Assembly: GCA_004835665.1 (NCBI GenBank)
Contig: RBKR01000003.1
Coordinates: 372,001-436,000 of the forward strand
Direction of reading: 5' to 3'
Length of the DNA: 64,000 bases
DNA from: Phoma sp. XZ068
Taxonomy: Eukaryota; Ascomycota; Dothideomycetes; Pleosporales; Didymellaceae
The notes under the pieces were generated by a model. It did no database searches, was not told the origin of the DNA, and saw only the letters and a program-made list of their open reading frames with translations. The translations under genes and the position numbers were made by a program. Numbering within the stretch: position 1 is the first letter of the stretch; the number at the start of each line of letters is the position of its first letter. Shown in pieces: positions 49,450 to 61,859 of this stretch.

Positions 49450-51700
49450 TAAACTATATACTAGTAACTAGTAGTAGGTAATATAGGTAAAGCTGCCCCC
49501 TAGTATAATAGTAGTACTAATACTAATAATAGTAGATAAGACCCTAATAACTATATTATATAGTAATATAGTATATTAGCCTATATATCTAATAATAGGG
49601 AATATTAAGAGAGATATTTAATAGGCTTATAATTAGTATAGTATTATATTACTTAGGTTTATACCTATTATAGAGTATAGTTAGGTTAGTAGTAGAGATA
49701 GAATAAAGTATAGGTTATATTATAGCGCTATATCCTATATTCTTTACTATAAGTTAAACTATTCTTTCTTATACTCTTGTCTATAGTATATTATATATAT
49801 CTACTAACCTAAGCACTGCACTAGAGATAATTAGTTAAAATAGTAAGAATATACTATGCGCTAATAGCTAGATATATATATATTATCTAATAATATATAG
49901 TATTATTATAGATTATTAAGAGTAGATACTTATAACAGGTGTTAAGAATAACTAATATTATACTATCTATAAGGTTCCTCTAAGAGAGCAAGGAGAGTTA
50001 TTAAAAGGCCTATAGGCTTTTAAGATATATCTAGATATATAAGTATAGATATAGAGATAATATATTACTTATATTAAACTATTAAGTAATAACTAGGTAT
50101 ATAATATACTATATTTTACCTAGAACTATACTTATTTTAATATCTATAAGGGCATGCTTATAGATATTCTGCACTAGCTGCTTAAAAGTCTTATTATATA
50201 TATAGTAATATAGATTTAGTAGCTTATTAGCTAGGTTATACCTAAGAAATAGGTATAGGCTAGAGTAAAGGTTATAGAAGGTGTATATAATAAGAAGACC
50301 CTACTTAATTAATACTTTAGAAATATACTAGTATATACTAATCTTTATAAGTTTACCTAGATAGACTTTAGTAAAGTTACCTAATAGACTAGAGATAAGT
50401 AGAAAGCTATTATAAGATAGCTTATTATAGTTATTATACCTATACTATATAAAAAATACCTATATATAGTATATTTTATAAAGGCAGTCTATAACTTTAT
50501 TATAATTATATAGTATAGATCTTATAATAATAATATACTAGTATACCTAGATAATATATTAAAGTAAATAGATATACTTAAGTACCTATTTTAATCTTTC
50601 TACCTATATAAGAAGAATAATCTATATATTAGGTACTTTAACCTCTCTAAGCTTTATAAATTAATATACTAAAGGTACTTTATTAAAACTTATAGAAGTC
50701 TAGATAGGTATAATACTAGGCCTAATAGTAAGGCGCTATATAACTTCCTACTAAAGGTTATATATAAACTTACTAATAAGAGAGACTTCTTCTTGTAGCT
50801 AGGACGCCTAAATAGTAGAATAGTTATAATATTATCTCTTAAAGCTTATATAATTGCTAAAGAGAGTTTCTAGATAAGTAAAGTAATAAAGTAGATAGAT
50901 AATATCTATATAACTACTATCTTAGGTCCTATTTAATTATATAGTATTAGCTAGAGTCTAGGCTAGATATTTAATATATAAATAAGGTATATAAATATAA
51001 ACCCTATACTTATAGAAACGTAGGTACTAATTAGAGAGGTAGCTTACCTATCTAGTATCTCTAACCTAACTTAAGTATTAATAATATTTATATAAGATTA
51101 AGTAGATATTTATACTCTACTTAATAGTATATCTATAACTAATACTAAACTAAAGTATTTAATAGAGAATGCTATAGTATAGGTCTACCTATTAATAAGT
51201 TGCTAGTAGTATAAGGGTAAATATCTAACTAATACTAAATTTATAACTTATTAGGTTATTTAATATAGGCTATAGGGTTCTTTAAGAGAGTAGAGAAGAG
51301 ATTTTATAATTACTACTAATTTTAGTAATTAAGTAAAGCTAACTCTATACTCTTATAATAACTATTAATAACTATATAGTAAGACTATAGGTTAAGTTAA
51401 ACTTATATTTACTATCTAGCTTAAATATCTACTTAATCTGCTTACCCTACTACTTATAATATATACTAGTATTCTACTTAACTAGATTTCTATTATAAAC
51501 CTAGGATAACTATATTTAATATATAGGATAATTAAGCTAGAGTATAAGGATACTATAAGTTTTATAGATGCTTATTAGCTAAGTAATAGAAGAGTATTTA
51601 ATCTATTAATAATATAAAAAGGGATCTATATAGTACTAGGGTCTACTAGGTCTTCTATATTATATATTAATAACTATATTAATTTTAAGCTCTATAATAA
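49450..51700 (+). pseudogene. Plavaka-like transposase relic
   Basis: Landmarks of the Plavaka group (fungal, CACTA-related) are readable in order. First is IIVDKTLITILYS followed by QPIYLIIGNIKRDIQ (about 49530-49620), corresponding to the family's S-D-K-T...W-P-x-Y-L-x-I-G-N-I block. Next is DILHQLLKSL (about 50168), the leucine-rich D-x-x-H-Q-L-x-K-G block. Then come DFSKVTQQTRD (about 50360), IIQYRSYNNN (about 50505), LYKLIYQRYFIKTYRSLDRY near 50650 and YKLTNKRDFFLQLGRLN (about 50768). Gln, Trp and His codons have become stop or Tyr codons throughout. Family assignment rests on my recollection of these motifs; an HMM search would decide. Confidence 0.65.
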
Positions 51701-54566
51701 ACTCTACTTACTAACCTTTAAAGAGAATAGTAACTATATTATATAATAGTTTAAGTAGTACTAGAAATAATAGAGAAAATATATAGATATTTATAGTTAA
51801 GGTAACCTTGCTAAGGTATTAGTATATAAGTAGACTAGCACTATAAGGACAAGTATATTCTAAGGCCTAGAGATTAGTTAGGTAGAGGCAGATAACTAGG
51901 CAGAATATTATTATATATAAGTGCTAAGGCAGCTAGTTATATAAAGTAATAATAATAAGGAGTAGAAGGCTTATAAAGTAAGTTTAACTATTAAAGTTAA
52001 ACTGTTATTAATAGTTTATAAGTAGTAGGCCTAGCTACTACTTAATATAACAATTCTATAGTAGGTATAGTCCTTTAGTTTAATATTTAGAAATATCTAA
52101 TATACTATATAACTATACTAATATATACTATTACCTATAGTATACTATATTTATACTACCTATTTAGCGCGTAGATAAAAAGTTACTACTATCTAGAACT
52201 TCTTAATACTACTCTCTACCTTATAATTAGAGCTACTAGTAATATTAGATAATTACTTACTATTCTTTATATTCTTACTTACTCTATAGCCCTCTCTCTC
52301 TTACCTCTTTCTTACTCTAAGCTAGCTCTGCTAGCACCTAAGTAATATAAAACTATAATCTACCTCTTTACTTACTCTATTCTCTACTATACTCTTAACT
52401 ATAAGAAAATATACCTCTTTCTTTATTATTTTTTCTCTACTTGTACTTATATCTGCCTTAAAAGCTTAAATTATACTACTTAGCTCTTTACTATTATAGG
52501 CTTTGCTTTTAATATAACTAATTAATAAACAGGTATATAATAAACTACTCTTACTACTATTATATTAAACTCTAAGAGTAAGCTATAACCTCTAAATATA
52601 AGCCCTTGCAAGATAAACTAATATAATATATATAAAATAGCTAGAAAAGTAGTGTACTAAGTGCTACTCCCTGCTATAGGTTAACCTATAATATTAAAAC
52701 CTATAATATTAAATAGAGTAAACTACTATAACTAGCTACTAGTTAAGTTAAAGCTAGATATAGTATATTAATTAGTATACTATAGTTAGGTCTATATATT
52801 AAGCTATAATATAAAAATATTATACCTTTAAACTTATATACTAAGGCAGCTCCTATAAGTTAACTATAAAATAGTAAACCTTACTAAGAGTATAATAGGT
52901 AAGGTATATAAGTACTCTCTACTATATATTAATATAGATTTTCTAAACTTTTATAGACTATAACTTAGTATTACTAATACTAGAATATATATACCTCTAG
53001 AAGGTTACCTAGATTAAAAGAATATAGCAACCTAGTATAGGTCTATACTTATAATAGCCTTATAAGGTATCTTATATATAAGAGAACCTATATTTAATAG
53101 GAGTATAAAAATATATTTTAATAAGAATAAGCTTAGCTTACTTATTAATAAGGCTATTAGGTAGTAGAATAACTTATAAGCATTAAGATATTATATAGAC
53201 AATACTCCTATAGATATTATCTACTACTAGCTATATATATTTCTAGCTAATACTATTCTATAGCTTTATATCTATTATATAATTAAAGTAATAATAATCC
53301 TTAGTAGGCCTATAGAGATAAGCAGTAAGTACCTAGAGAGGAGCTTATAAGATCTATACTATATAGTAGAATATTTAGTAGTATATATAATACTATATAT
53401 ATAATATAATATTACTAATTACTAGGAATAGGAAGCTTAGTTTAGAAAGATAAAGGGGGCACTAGATATTAAGTATAGTATAGTAAAGGAGTAGAGGGCT
53501 ACTTAACTAACTATAGGTCCTATAAGCCTTTAGCTATAGTAGATTAAGTTAAAAGTAGGAGAGAGGATATATATAGGCCTTCTAGATTTAATATATTAGA
53601 TACCTAATAGTCTAATATAAACCTAGTAAATATAATATATTAATAAGAAATAAATTAAAATTTATAAAACTTTACCTTAATATTAGACTTAATTATATAT
53701 AGGTACTCTTCTATTATACTAACTATTCTATATAATATATAAAGAAGAATAATAAATATTATACTATACTATATACTATAGTATATCTAGATATTATACT
53801 AGGCTTCTTAGAAACTATAAGAAAAATATTCTACCCTATGCTGTTTTATAGTTCCTGTTCTATAGCTATATATATTACTAATCTGCTTTTATAGAGCTAT
53901 AATATTAGAGTAAGTAACCTCTAGTAGCTTCTCTCTTATTAGCTAACACTTATACTTATTACTATAACGCTTATATATAGTATTAGTTAGAGTTTTTTAA
54001 GTAGTCTAGTTATTATAGTATTGCTATAACTTATAAATAAATATAGTCTTAATTAATTATAGCTTAATTTTATATACCTCTTCTAGTTAAAAAAGTTCTA
54101 TAAAATATACTGCCTATATAGCTACTAATATATCTATATAGCCTTCTTTAGTTAGAGTATTACTTGCTATTCTATCTTAATATATAGCATTTTTTAGTAT
54201 TATATCAACTATATTATACTATATAGCTAGTAGAGAAGAGGGATAGTAGTTTAGAATATCTAGCTACTATATTATGCAGTTTTTTAACTAGGTAGACAGG
54301 CTTCCTAGCTCTAGTAACAAGTATTATCTAAACTTTACCTCTACTATAGAGTAATATTTAGCTTTTATATTTTTTATAGTTAGTATTAGTAAATATTAGT
54401 ATACTTTATATAAACTCTAGCCTAAAGAACCTACTAAGTCTACTATAAGTACTAGTATCTTAGAGACTTAAATAAGCTAATAGTAGGTAAGGTAGTTAGA
54501 GGCTAGTAGAGTCTATTAGTTACTACTAATTTATATAGCTAAAAAGAGATAATAATAGAAGATATA
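51701..54566 (+). other. degraded region with one long unrecognised frame
   Basis: About 52640-53690 holds a plus-strand frame broken only by TAA/TAG (YKYSLLYINIDFLNFYRL near 52910; RPIEISSKYLERSL near 53310). It resembles nothing I know. The rest (51701-52630, 53700-54566) shows only short readable pieces and no terminal repeats except the TA next to the intact Fot1 at 54565-54566. Confidence 0.4.
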
Positions 54567-54614
54567 ACGTAAACCACCACCGAGAGCGACAACCCACCGA
54601 GAGCGACAAAATCT
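54567..54614 (+). repeat. left terminal inverted repeat, 48 bp
   Basis: It starts ACGTAAACCA and contains two tandem copies of CCACCGAGAGCGACAA separated by one base. It is the perfect inverse of 56368-56415. The doubled motif is a likely transposase binding site. Confidence 0.96.
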
Positions 54615-54634
54615 CTTGGCACGACTAACACTAG

Positions 54635-56335
54635 TTATGAATTATCAGATTCATCGCTATCAAACAAGGATCCTATGAACCTTGTGCTCGCATCTGATTC
54701 AGAAGTGTCTTCTGAATCCTTTTTGCACGTACGAGCGTTGTGCCCAGTCCCTCCACAGTTCCCACAGCGCCGTAGAGCTGGTTGTGCTATTTCTTGATCA
54801 CCACCACCTCGAGTCCTTTTGGACGACAAAGCCACCACAGACGCCTCAGCAGCTACCTGCGCTGACCCTACTCCATACTCCAATGTACCCCCATGCTGAA
54901 TCTGCTTCCTTTTGCGCCCTTTCCGCTTGGTCATCACTGCCAATTGCTCTTCAAGCTCAGTATTGCGGGCAGCAAGAAGCGCATTTTGATGCAGCATTAG
55001 TTCAGCTCCCTTTACAAGCTGTGAGAAGCCAGCTTGGGCAGCAACTGGTGACCGAGTAAAAGACTCGCTCACAAGCTTTGACTGAGACCCAAATTCATGC
55101 GTATTGCTTGGAGTCTTCGACTGCCACGGGGTTGTTGGTAGTGGGGGTTGAGGCGGGGTACGCAACCGTGTCTCCAGGCGATCCAACACTACCTGCGCGT
55201 TGACAGGGACTAGTCCTGATGCCTCAAAGGCCTTTCGACAATTAGCCTGTGTGAATACGTCAAAAAACGCGTCCTTGAAGGCAGGTAGGAAGCCTTCCTT
55301 GTTGATGTGGAAGACGCGTCGGCGTGCCAAGTCTCGGACGCGTTGGGAGTACTTCCGCTTCAATGGCGAGAAGCAGACCACATCAAGTGGCTGGAGGATG
55401 TGTGATGAATGGGGAGGCATACAGAGCGTAAGGATCTTGTTCTCCAAGCAATAGTCCTTGAACTCCTGGTTAAGGTGGCTCTCGTGACCGTCCAAAATGA
55501 GCAGCCGGTATACCCCCACCTGACGCGCTGTTGTATGCGTGTCAAAGTGCTTCAACCACTCCAGGCCAAGCGCGTTGTTTGTCCATCCGTTCTCTGAGAC
55601 AGAGAGCTTCCAATTACGCGGTATATCTGCCTCCTCGTACCATGCAGAGATGTGGACACGCCCTTTGTAGATGATAAATGGCGGGGTTGCGTGGCCAGCA
55701 GCGCAGATACTCTGGATGACTGTAACCCACTCGCGATCTCCTGGCTGAACGAGCTCTGGTCGAGTACGTCTATCAGAGCCTGTGACGACCTTCATGGACC
55801 CAATGACGCCCATCTGGAAGCCAGTCTCGTCAAAGTTGTGCACGTCGTCGTCATGGACGCCGTACTTGGCTTTGGTATCCTCTACCAACTTGAACCACGC
55901 GCCAATGACCTCAGGATCTTCCTGCATTATCCTCTGCCTATCCTTTGCTCGATTGAACGCCATCTTGAGCCTATCTGAGCGCGTCACAAAGCGCGCAGCC
56001 CAGTGCTTGCCAACTGGCTTTCCATCACGCACACCCAACAGTTTATCAGCCATATCTGCCACCTCACACAGCCGGGGCGCAAAGCCTCGCGCGTCAAGGT
56101 CAAGTATGTATTGGATAATCGTCTCTTCCTCTATTGCAGTAAGCTTGAGGCAGTTCACGCGTGTTTCGAGTCGAAATGGTATTCCCTTGGCACGTTTAGA
56201 TAGGGTATGATGATTAACGTTGAATGCTGCAGCAGCGCGTCGCAGGCTTGGAAATTCATCTGAACGATAGGCTAGAAGGGCAAGCTGGACCCTACCTTCG
56301 TCTTGTTGATATTGCGCGTTGTGTTGTTGAGACAT
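54635..56335 (-). CDS. Fot1/pogo-family transposase (DDE superfamily, CENP-B-like DNA binding)
   Basis: 566 codons, ATG at 56335-56333. Residues about 17-51 form a psq-like helix-turn-helix (SLRRAAAAFNVNHHTLSKR). About 62-125 form the CENP-B/Tc5-type second DNA-binding domain (HWAARFVTR). The catalytic DDE_1 domain spans about 165-375, with Asp169 in HNFDETGF, Asp282 in LILDGHESH and Asp318 in HILQPLDVVCF: the DDD triad of Fot1/pogo elements. After a Pro/Ser-rich linker and a basic patch (RKGRKRKQ, 472-479) comes a CCHC knuckle, CGNCGGTGHNARTC (Cys524, Cys527, His532, Cys537), and an acidic Ser/Asp tail. The enzyme would act in the nucleus on the element's 48-bp repeats and TA targets. No stop, frameshift or missing residue was found. 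It is the only intact transposase in the window. Confidence 0.96.
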   Translation of the reverse strand: MSQQHNAQYQQDEGRVQLALLAYRSDEFPSLRRAAAAFNVNHHTLSKRAKGIPFRLETRVNCLKLTAIEEETIIQYILDLDARGFAPRLCEVADMADKLLGVRDGKPVGKHWAARFVTRSDRLKMAFNRAKDRQRIMQEDPEVIGAWFKLVEDTKAKYGVHDDDVHNFDETGFQMGVIGSMKVVTGSDRRTRPELVQPGDREWVTVIQSICAAGHATPPFIIYKGRVHISAWYEEADIPRNWKLSVSENGWTNNALGLEWLKHFDTHTTARQVGVYRLLILDGHESHLNQEFKDYCLENKILTLCMPPHSSHILQPLDVVCFSPLKRKYSQRVRDLARRRVFHINKEGFLPAFKDAFFDVFTQANCRKAFEASGLVPVNAQVVLDRLETRLRTPPQPPLPTTPWQSKTPSNTHEFGSQSKLVSESFTRSPVAAQAGFSQLVKGAELMLHQNALLAARNTELEEQLAVMTKRKGRKRKQIQHGGTLEYGVGSAQVAAEASVVALSSKRTRGGGDQEIAQPALRRCGNCGGTGHNARTCKKDSEDTSESDASTRFIGSLFDSDESDNS

Positions 56336-56367
56336 GTTAGGATGAAAGGAGGAGGAGTGGTCTTGGC

Positions 56368-56415
56368 AGATTTTGTCGCTCTCGGTGGGTTGTCGCTCTC
56401 GGTGGTGGTTTACGT
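56368..56415 (-). repeat. right terminal inverted repeat, 48 bp
   Basis: The perfect inverse of 54567-54614, ending GGTGGTTTACGT, followed by the TA duplication at 56416-56417. It contains the same doubled 16-base motif. Confidence 0.96.
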
Positions 56416-56417
56416 TA

Positions 56418-59400
56418 GTAAGTATATATATATAGTTTATAATACTATATTAATATCTAGAGGTAAGTACTATTATCTATAGTATAGACTAGAATAAACG
56501 CTATAAACTTAGAGTATATACTAGTACTTAGTATTACTTATAGTAGAGGTATAATAGCTAGCTAGACAGAGATAATATAAATACTAGTAATTAATATTCT
56601 AGCTAATAAGTAATAGTACTTTATATACTCTTCTATCTTCCCTATAAACTAAGCTAGTATAGGTTAATATAGTATTAGCTAGAGTATAAACTAGTACTAG
56701 AGCCTACTAAGCTAATACTATTAACTACTCTATATTTAACTAAATTATATAAAGGCAGGTTACCTTACCTAGGTACTTATTAGCTATAGCTATATAACTA
56801 CTTAACTTAGAGATGCTATATTAAGTAAGACTAACTAATATTATTAAAGAGAAGCTTAGCCTAAGTAATAAATAGTATAAAGTAATTTATATAGCTTTTA
56901 TAGTAAAGATATAAGAGAAGAGGTTAATTAGGGTATAAATATAGAGTATATAATTAAAAGTTATAATATAATATATTAGTATAGAAATAAAGTATAACTA
57001 ATATAAGGTCTTAGGTAGAGTGTTAGATATAACTTTTAATATAAATATACTATGCATTATATAATATATTAATAGTAATATATACTAAGTAAGGTAATAA
57101 TAGGGAGAAATTAATATAAGGTAAAAGTAAGTAGATAGCAGCTATAATATACTATTATAATAATAATATTTACTATTATAAGATATAGTAGAATAGATAT
57201 AGAATATATAGACTACTAAGCACCCTATATTAGGTAGAAAGTGTATTAATAAACTATATACTATAGTAATAAGGAGAAAGGACCTATTATATAAGAATTA
57301 TATACTAGATATAATAGTATATAATAACTATAACACTGCATAATTAGTAAAGGTATAACTAGTATACTCTTTAACTAATCCTTAACTACTAATTACTACT
57401 TATTACTAATATCTAAATCTAAATAGATACTATATATCTATATTAATACCTTACTATAAATACTAGCTTTTATAGGGTTATAGTAAACTAGTTAGGCTAT
57501 ACTACTAGATCTATACTATTAGTATAGTATATAAGAGTATAATAATAAATATATTATATAGTTATAATATAATATTATACTATAGTTAGAGTTTATATAG
57601 TATTAATAGTAATAAGGATAAATAAAACTAGGAGTTGTTTATTACTACTTTTAAATAATATATATATAATACTTAACCCTTATAGACATGCTTATATAGT
57701 TCTTAGTCTTAGTAGTTTAGTATAATATAATAATACTATACTAGATTAGAGGTATAATACTAGAGTAGGTATTATAGAAGTAGTTTACTAAATAGAGTAG
57801 ATAATAGCTATAAGATATTAGCTTTCTTAGCTAGGCACAGCTACTATTATAGTTTTACTCTAATATTATTATCTAATTATAGGACTTAAATACTAATAAA
57901 GTTAGGCTATTACTATATTAGTTTAAACTCTACTAATCCTTACTATAGATAACTAGAGCTATTTATACTATAGCTAGGCTAGGCTATAGATAATTAAAAT
58001 TATATACTCTAAGGGCTCTATAAGAAGGTATAAGGTACCTACTCCTACTTTTTATAAGTTTATATACTACTATATAGTATAGCTAGGCTTCCTACTTAAC
58101 TTTAAACTAAAGAGAAATAAAATACTAAATATAAATATATATCTTTCTAATTTCTAAGAGGTAAGATAAGTGCTCCTTTACTTAGATAATATTAATAGGT
58201 AAAGAAGATAATAGTAAAAAATAAGTAGCTACTTTCTTTAAGTGCTACTATTAAAGCTTTAAAGTAGGTAAACTTAATATATTAGAATAATAGCAGTCTA
58301 GAGGTATAGTAAACCTAAGGCTGTTTTAGTATTACTAATATTCTTAATAGTTAACTCTAAGAAGTTCTTTAGTATTAATTAATAGATAATATAGCTCTTA
58401 GTAGAAGCTTTCTACTCTATTATATTTAGAGCCTACTATATATAGAAAGGTTATATAGGGAAGACTTAGTAGCCTAATTTATTCTAGAAATACTACTAGA
58501 GGTATCTAAATTAGAGATAATAGTAATAATTAAAATAAAGAGGGGCAGGTAGAAGTATATTTAAGTACTAGTACTACTAGTAAATAGGTATACTATTAGA
58601 TAAGTATAGTCTATAGGATCTTATATAAATTAAATAGGGTTAAGACTAATAATATACTAGTTATAAAGGTTATATAGATAATAATACTAAGTAGAATAGT
58701 ATATAGTAAGATAATTAATAACTATTAGATAGATCTATAGACACTACCCTATAAGGTATTATTTATATATCTTACTATAACTTTATAGACATAAGCTTAT
58801 AATAATATTAATAAAGAGTTTTACTAATATATTATAGAGGTTCTATATAACACCCTTATTAGCTTTATAAGTCTAAAACCTAATAGTATACTATAAATAA
58901 GAGTATAAACTAGTTAGCTTTAGAGTAAACCTATTATATTTTAGATATAGATAATATATTAAGTAAGAGAAGTAGTATAGGTAGTATATAGTCTTAATAT
59001 AATATAGACTATATATTTAAGTTAACTATCTAAGTTATTAATAGATAATTTCTACTATATATCTAAAGACCTAACCTAGGTAAGACCTTAATAACTATAC
59101 TCTCTCTACCTCCTAGCTAATACCCTCTAGAGCCTTTATAGTAGTAATTTCTAAATTCTTTAATTTTATAAGTACTATTAGATATAATATAGAGTAAGAC
59201 TTAGAAAGTACTTGCTATTATACTAGATAGTGTATAGTACTTTAAGAAGTTAAGTAGGACTATAATATACTTTATTAAGGCGCAGCTATAGTAGGCTCTA
59301 AGGGAATAAAAGAATAGAGTATATATAATATAAAGTACTTTATCTTAGGCGCTTTAAAGTATATAATAAAGTTATTATAATATAGAGCTAATACTACTAA

Positions 59401-60826
59401 AGTCTCTATACTACTTTATTATATTAGTAGAAGGTATAGTTAGAGTGCTGCTAGAAGGTTATATAAGAGAAAATTCTAGTAAAGGTATAGCTATACCTAC
59501 AATACCTAAAGAAGATAGATACTTATATACTAATAGTATAGAATAGATATACTAATAATCTTAATAACCTACTTAGTAAAAATAATATATTAATTCCTAA
59601 TAGGTATAGTTTTATAATTATAGAAATAGATAATAGAGTTACTTTAGATACTAATACTTAGTTATTACCTCTACTATTATTATAGCATACTATACCTAAT
59701 AAGATAAATAGTATAAGTTATACCCCTTCTATCTTAGAAGTAGGGGTAGATAATAATATAGTAGTTAAGAGCTAAAAAGAGAGAAGCCTTCTAATACTAC
59801 TAAATTTCTATATAGTTAACCTAGAGTGTGTAGATAGATCTATATATAGTATCTATATTATAAAGTAAATAAACCTATTAGACCTCTAAGAACTATATAA
59901 GATTAATAATAAGTAGATTATAATATATAATTAAGAGAAGATTATAGATTCTAAGCCTGCTATAAACGCTTTCTATAAAAGGCTATAGGTAGAAAAGAGG
60001 CCTAGGAAGGTAGAGCTCTACTAGTATATTAATAATCTAGATAATAGACTATTAGATATATTCTTTAATAGAAAAATAAATAGGGTAATATAAGAGTAAT
60101 CTACTACAGGTAAGTATATACTAAATATAGTCTAGCTACTTACTTAGATATCTGCTAGTAAGTTAATATTACTATAATACTACTATTAAAGTAGATATAT
60201 TATTATATATAGTGCCTATATAGTGTAAGCAGAGTACTATAAGGTATAGTATAAGTTAAAGTAATATATAGTAGCTAGAAGAAAGATTTAGTGCTATAAG
60301 TAGGTACTATATATATAATATACTATAATATACAGTATAGAATAGAGTATTTATAAATATATATAATATACTATAAGGCATAGTATAAAATAAGCCAAGG
60401 TATAATAATAATAATAATAGTTAAGAATTACTTAAATTAGTAGAACAGGCACATCTTAAATTTATAGGGTATAATAAATTATTATTATTATAGTAATATA
60501 ATAATAAATAGGTATACCTTTAGAATTATAATAAGCTATACTATACCCTATAATATATATTTAAGTTATAATATAAAAAGTAGGTCTTTTAGTAAACTAC
60601 TTATAAACTAGAGTTTAAGAGTAAAAGATAGTAATATATATACTTTATAGAGAATAACCTTATAATATTATTATAAGGTTATTAAATATAAAGACTTAGT
60701 ATTAGTAATATTAAGAATATTAAGCTGCTCTTTTAGAATATTAGTATTATTAGGGCTGTTAGGCAGCTATTAAGTGCCTATACTATAACTACCTATAACC
60801 CCTTAATTTTAAGAACTTTTCCTAAT
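56418..60826 (+). other. right part of the large DNA transposon, degraded frames of unknown function
   Basis: Plus-strand frames readable through TAA/TAG occur at about 57930-58440 and 58990-59560 (LGKTLITILSLPPS near 59077). I recognise no family. A GTATAATAATAATAATAATAG triplet run lies at about 60399-60421. The right end TTTTCCTAAT closes at 60826. Clear gypsy integrase sequence starts at 60831. Confidence 0.45.
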
Positions 60827-60827
60827 A

Positions 60828-61850
60828 TCTAAGAACCTTATTATAGAATATACCTATAACTTAATCTTTATTATAGTAAATAGGTTTACTAAAGTAGTAG
60901 AAATAATACTATTTTAGTATAGTTATACTATAAAGTAGCTTGCATAAGTGTTTCTAGATAGGATTATTTATTACTATAGTATACTAGAATTAATTATTAA
61001 TAATAAAGATAAGCTCTTTATATTAAACTATTAGACTATACTTATAGCAGCTATTAGTACTAAGAAAAAGCTATTAACTATATATTATCTATAGATAGAT
61101 AGATAAATAGAAAGAATAAATTAAACTATAGAAATATACTTAAGGATTTATAGTAACTAGAAATAAGATAACTAGGTTTTACTATTACCTATAGTATAGA
61201 TTATATATAATAATAAACTATTAGAAGTAATAGGTATAATACTATTCTTTATAAATTATAGAAGATATCTAAATCTCTTTATAAGATCTCTTAATAGTAA
61301 TATCTAAATAGATTTAGTAATAACCTTAGTATAAAGGCTAAAGAAAGTATATTAGAAATTACTTAAAAATATTAATAAAGCTTAATAATAAGTAATCTCT
61401 TATATTAATTAGAAAAGAAAAATAGTACCTTAGCTAAAAAAGGGGGATAAAGTCTATCTTTTTATAAAAAACTTATAAATATAAAGACTAATAAAAAAAC
61501 TAGATTATATTAAGGTTAGACTATTTTTTATTTCTAAGTAAATTAGCCTTATAAACTATTAACTTAAACTACTATAAGATATTAAGATATACTCTATATT
61601 CTATATATTACTATTAGAACTAGTAGACTCTAATATACTAATCTAGAAGAACTTCTACTACTAGGTTAAGAAAGAGACTAAGTAAGAAGTTAAAAAAATA
61701 ATATAATACTAGAAGAAAGGCTATAAGAATAAATACCTAGTTAAATAGTTAGGCTACTTTAATATAGAAAATATATAGGAGCTTGTTATAAACCTTATAA
61801 ATTACTAATAACTACTAAACTTATTTTAAAGTTTATAAAAGTATCTAGTA
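60828..61850 (+). pseudogene. gypsy integrase C-terminal part and chromodomain (continues 26434-30700)
   Basis: The integrase core resumes at KNLIIEYTYNLIFIIVNRFT (about 60833-60890, stop codons read through) and runs to a linker. The chromodomain ends the frame at about 61725-61810: KYLVK.LGYFNIENI.ELV. A C-terminal chromodomain in the integrase marks chromoviruses, which are known to target heterochromatin through methylated histone H3. Breaks are TAA/TAG. Confidence 0.85.
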
Positions 61851-61859
61851 AGTTAAGTA

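Larger units (their letters stand above)
54567..56415 (-). mobile_element. intact Fot1/pogo-type DNA transposon, not RIP-mutated
   Basis: 1849 bp with perfect 48-bp terminal inverted repeats beginning ACGTAAACCACCACC, flanked by a TA duplication (54565-54566 and 56416-56417). It carries one complete minus-strand transposase gene with 32 bases between the start codon and the right repeat. Base composition is balanced, with CA/TG and CG freely present, in total contrast to the AT-rich sequence touching both ends. Everything needed for cut-and-paste movement appears present, so it is a recent arrival and probably autonomous. Confidence 0.96.
30701..60826 (+). mobile_element. very large DNA transposon with Plavaka-like transposase, RIP-mutated and multiply invaded
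   Basis: The termini are inverted: ATTAGGAAAA at 30701-30710 and TTTTCCTAAT at 60817-60826. The site lies in the gypsy integrase; compared with the uninterrupted copy near 20280, two to three bases (TC or TCT) are duplicated. The span is 30.1 kb; removing the copia (33630-41498) and intact Fot1 (54567-56415) leaves about 20.4 kb. Inside are a Plavaka-type transposase frame (about 49450-51700, +), other long degraded frames on both strands, a 71-bp tandem array and a 15-bp coding minisatellite. A second left end lies at 10107, so the element was repeated in the genome. Whether all internal frames belong to it, or further insertions hide inside, is not resolved. Confidence 0.7.

Noticed and set aside
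7491..54500. Long frames that become open if TAA and TAG are read as Gln, suggesting a ciliate-like genetic code
   Set aside because: The gene block uses the standard code, the stops also replace Trp and come with Asp-to-Asn and Cys-to-Tyr changes, and the sequence is transposon-derived. RIP explains all of it.
54682..56210. Plus-strand frames of up to 142 codons across the intact transposon
   Set aside because: Shadows of the conserved minus-strand transposase; none has its own family resemblance.
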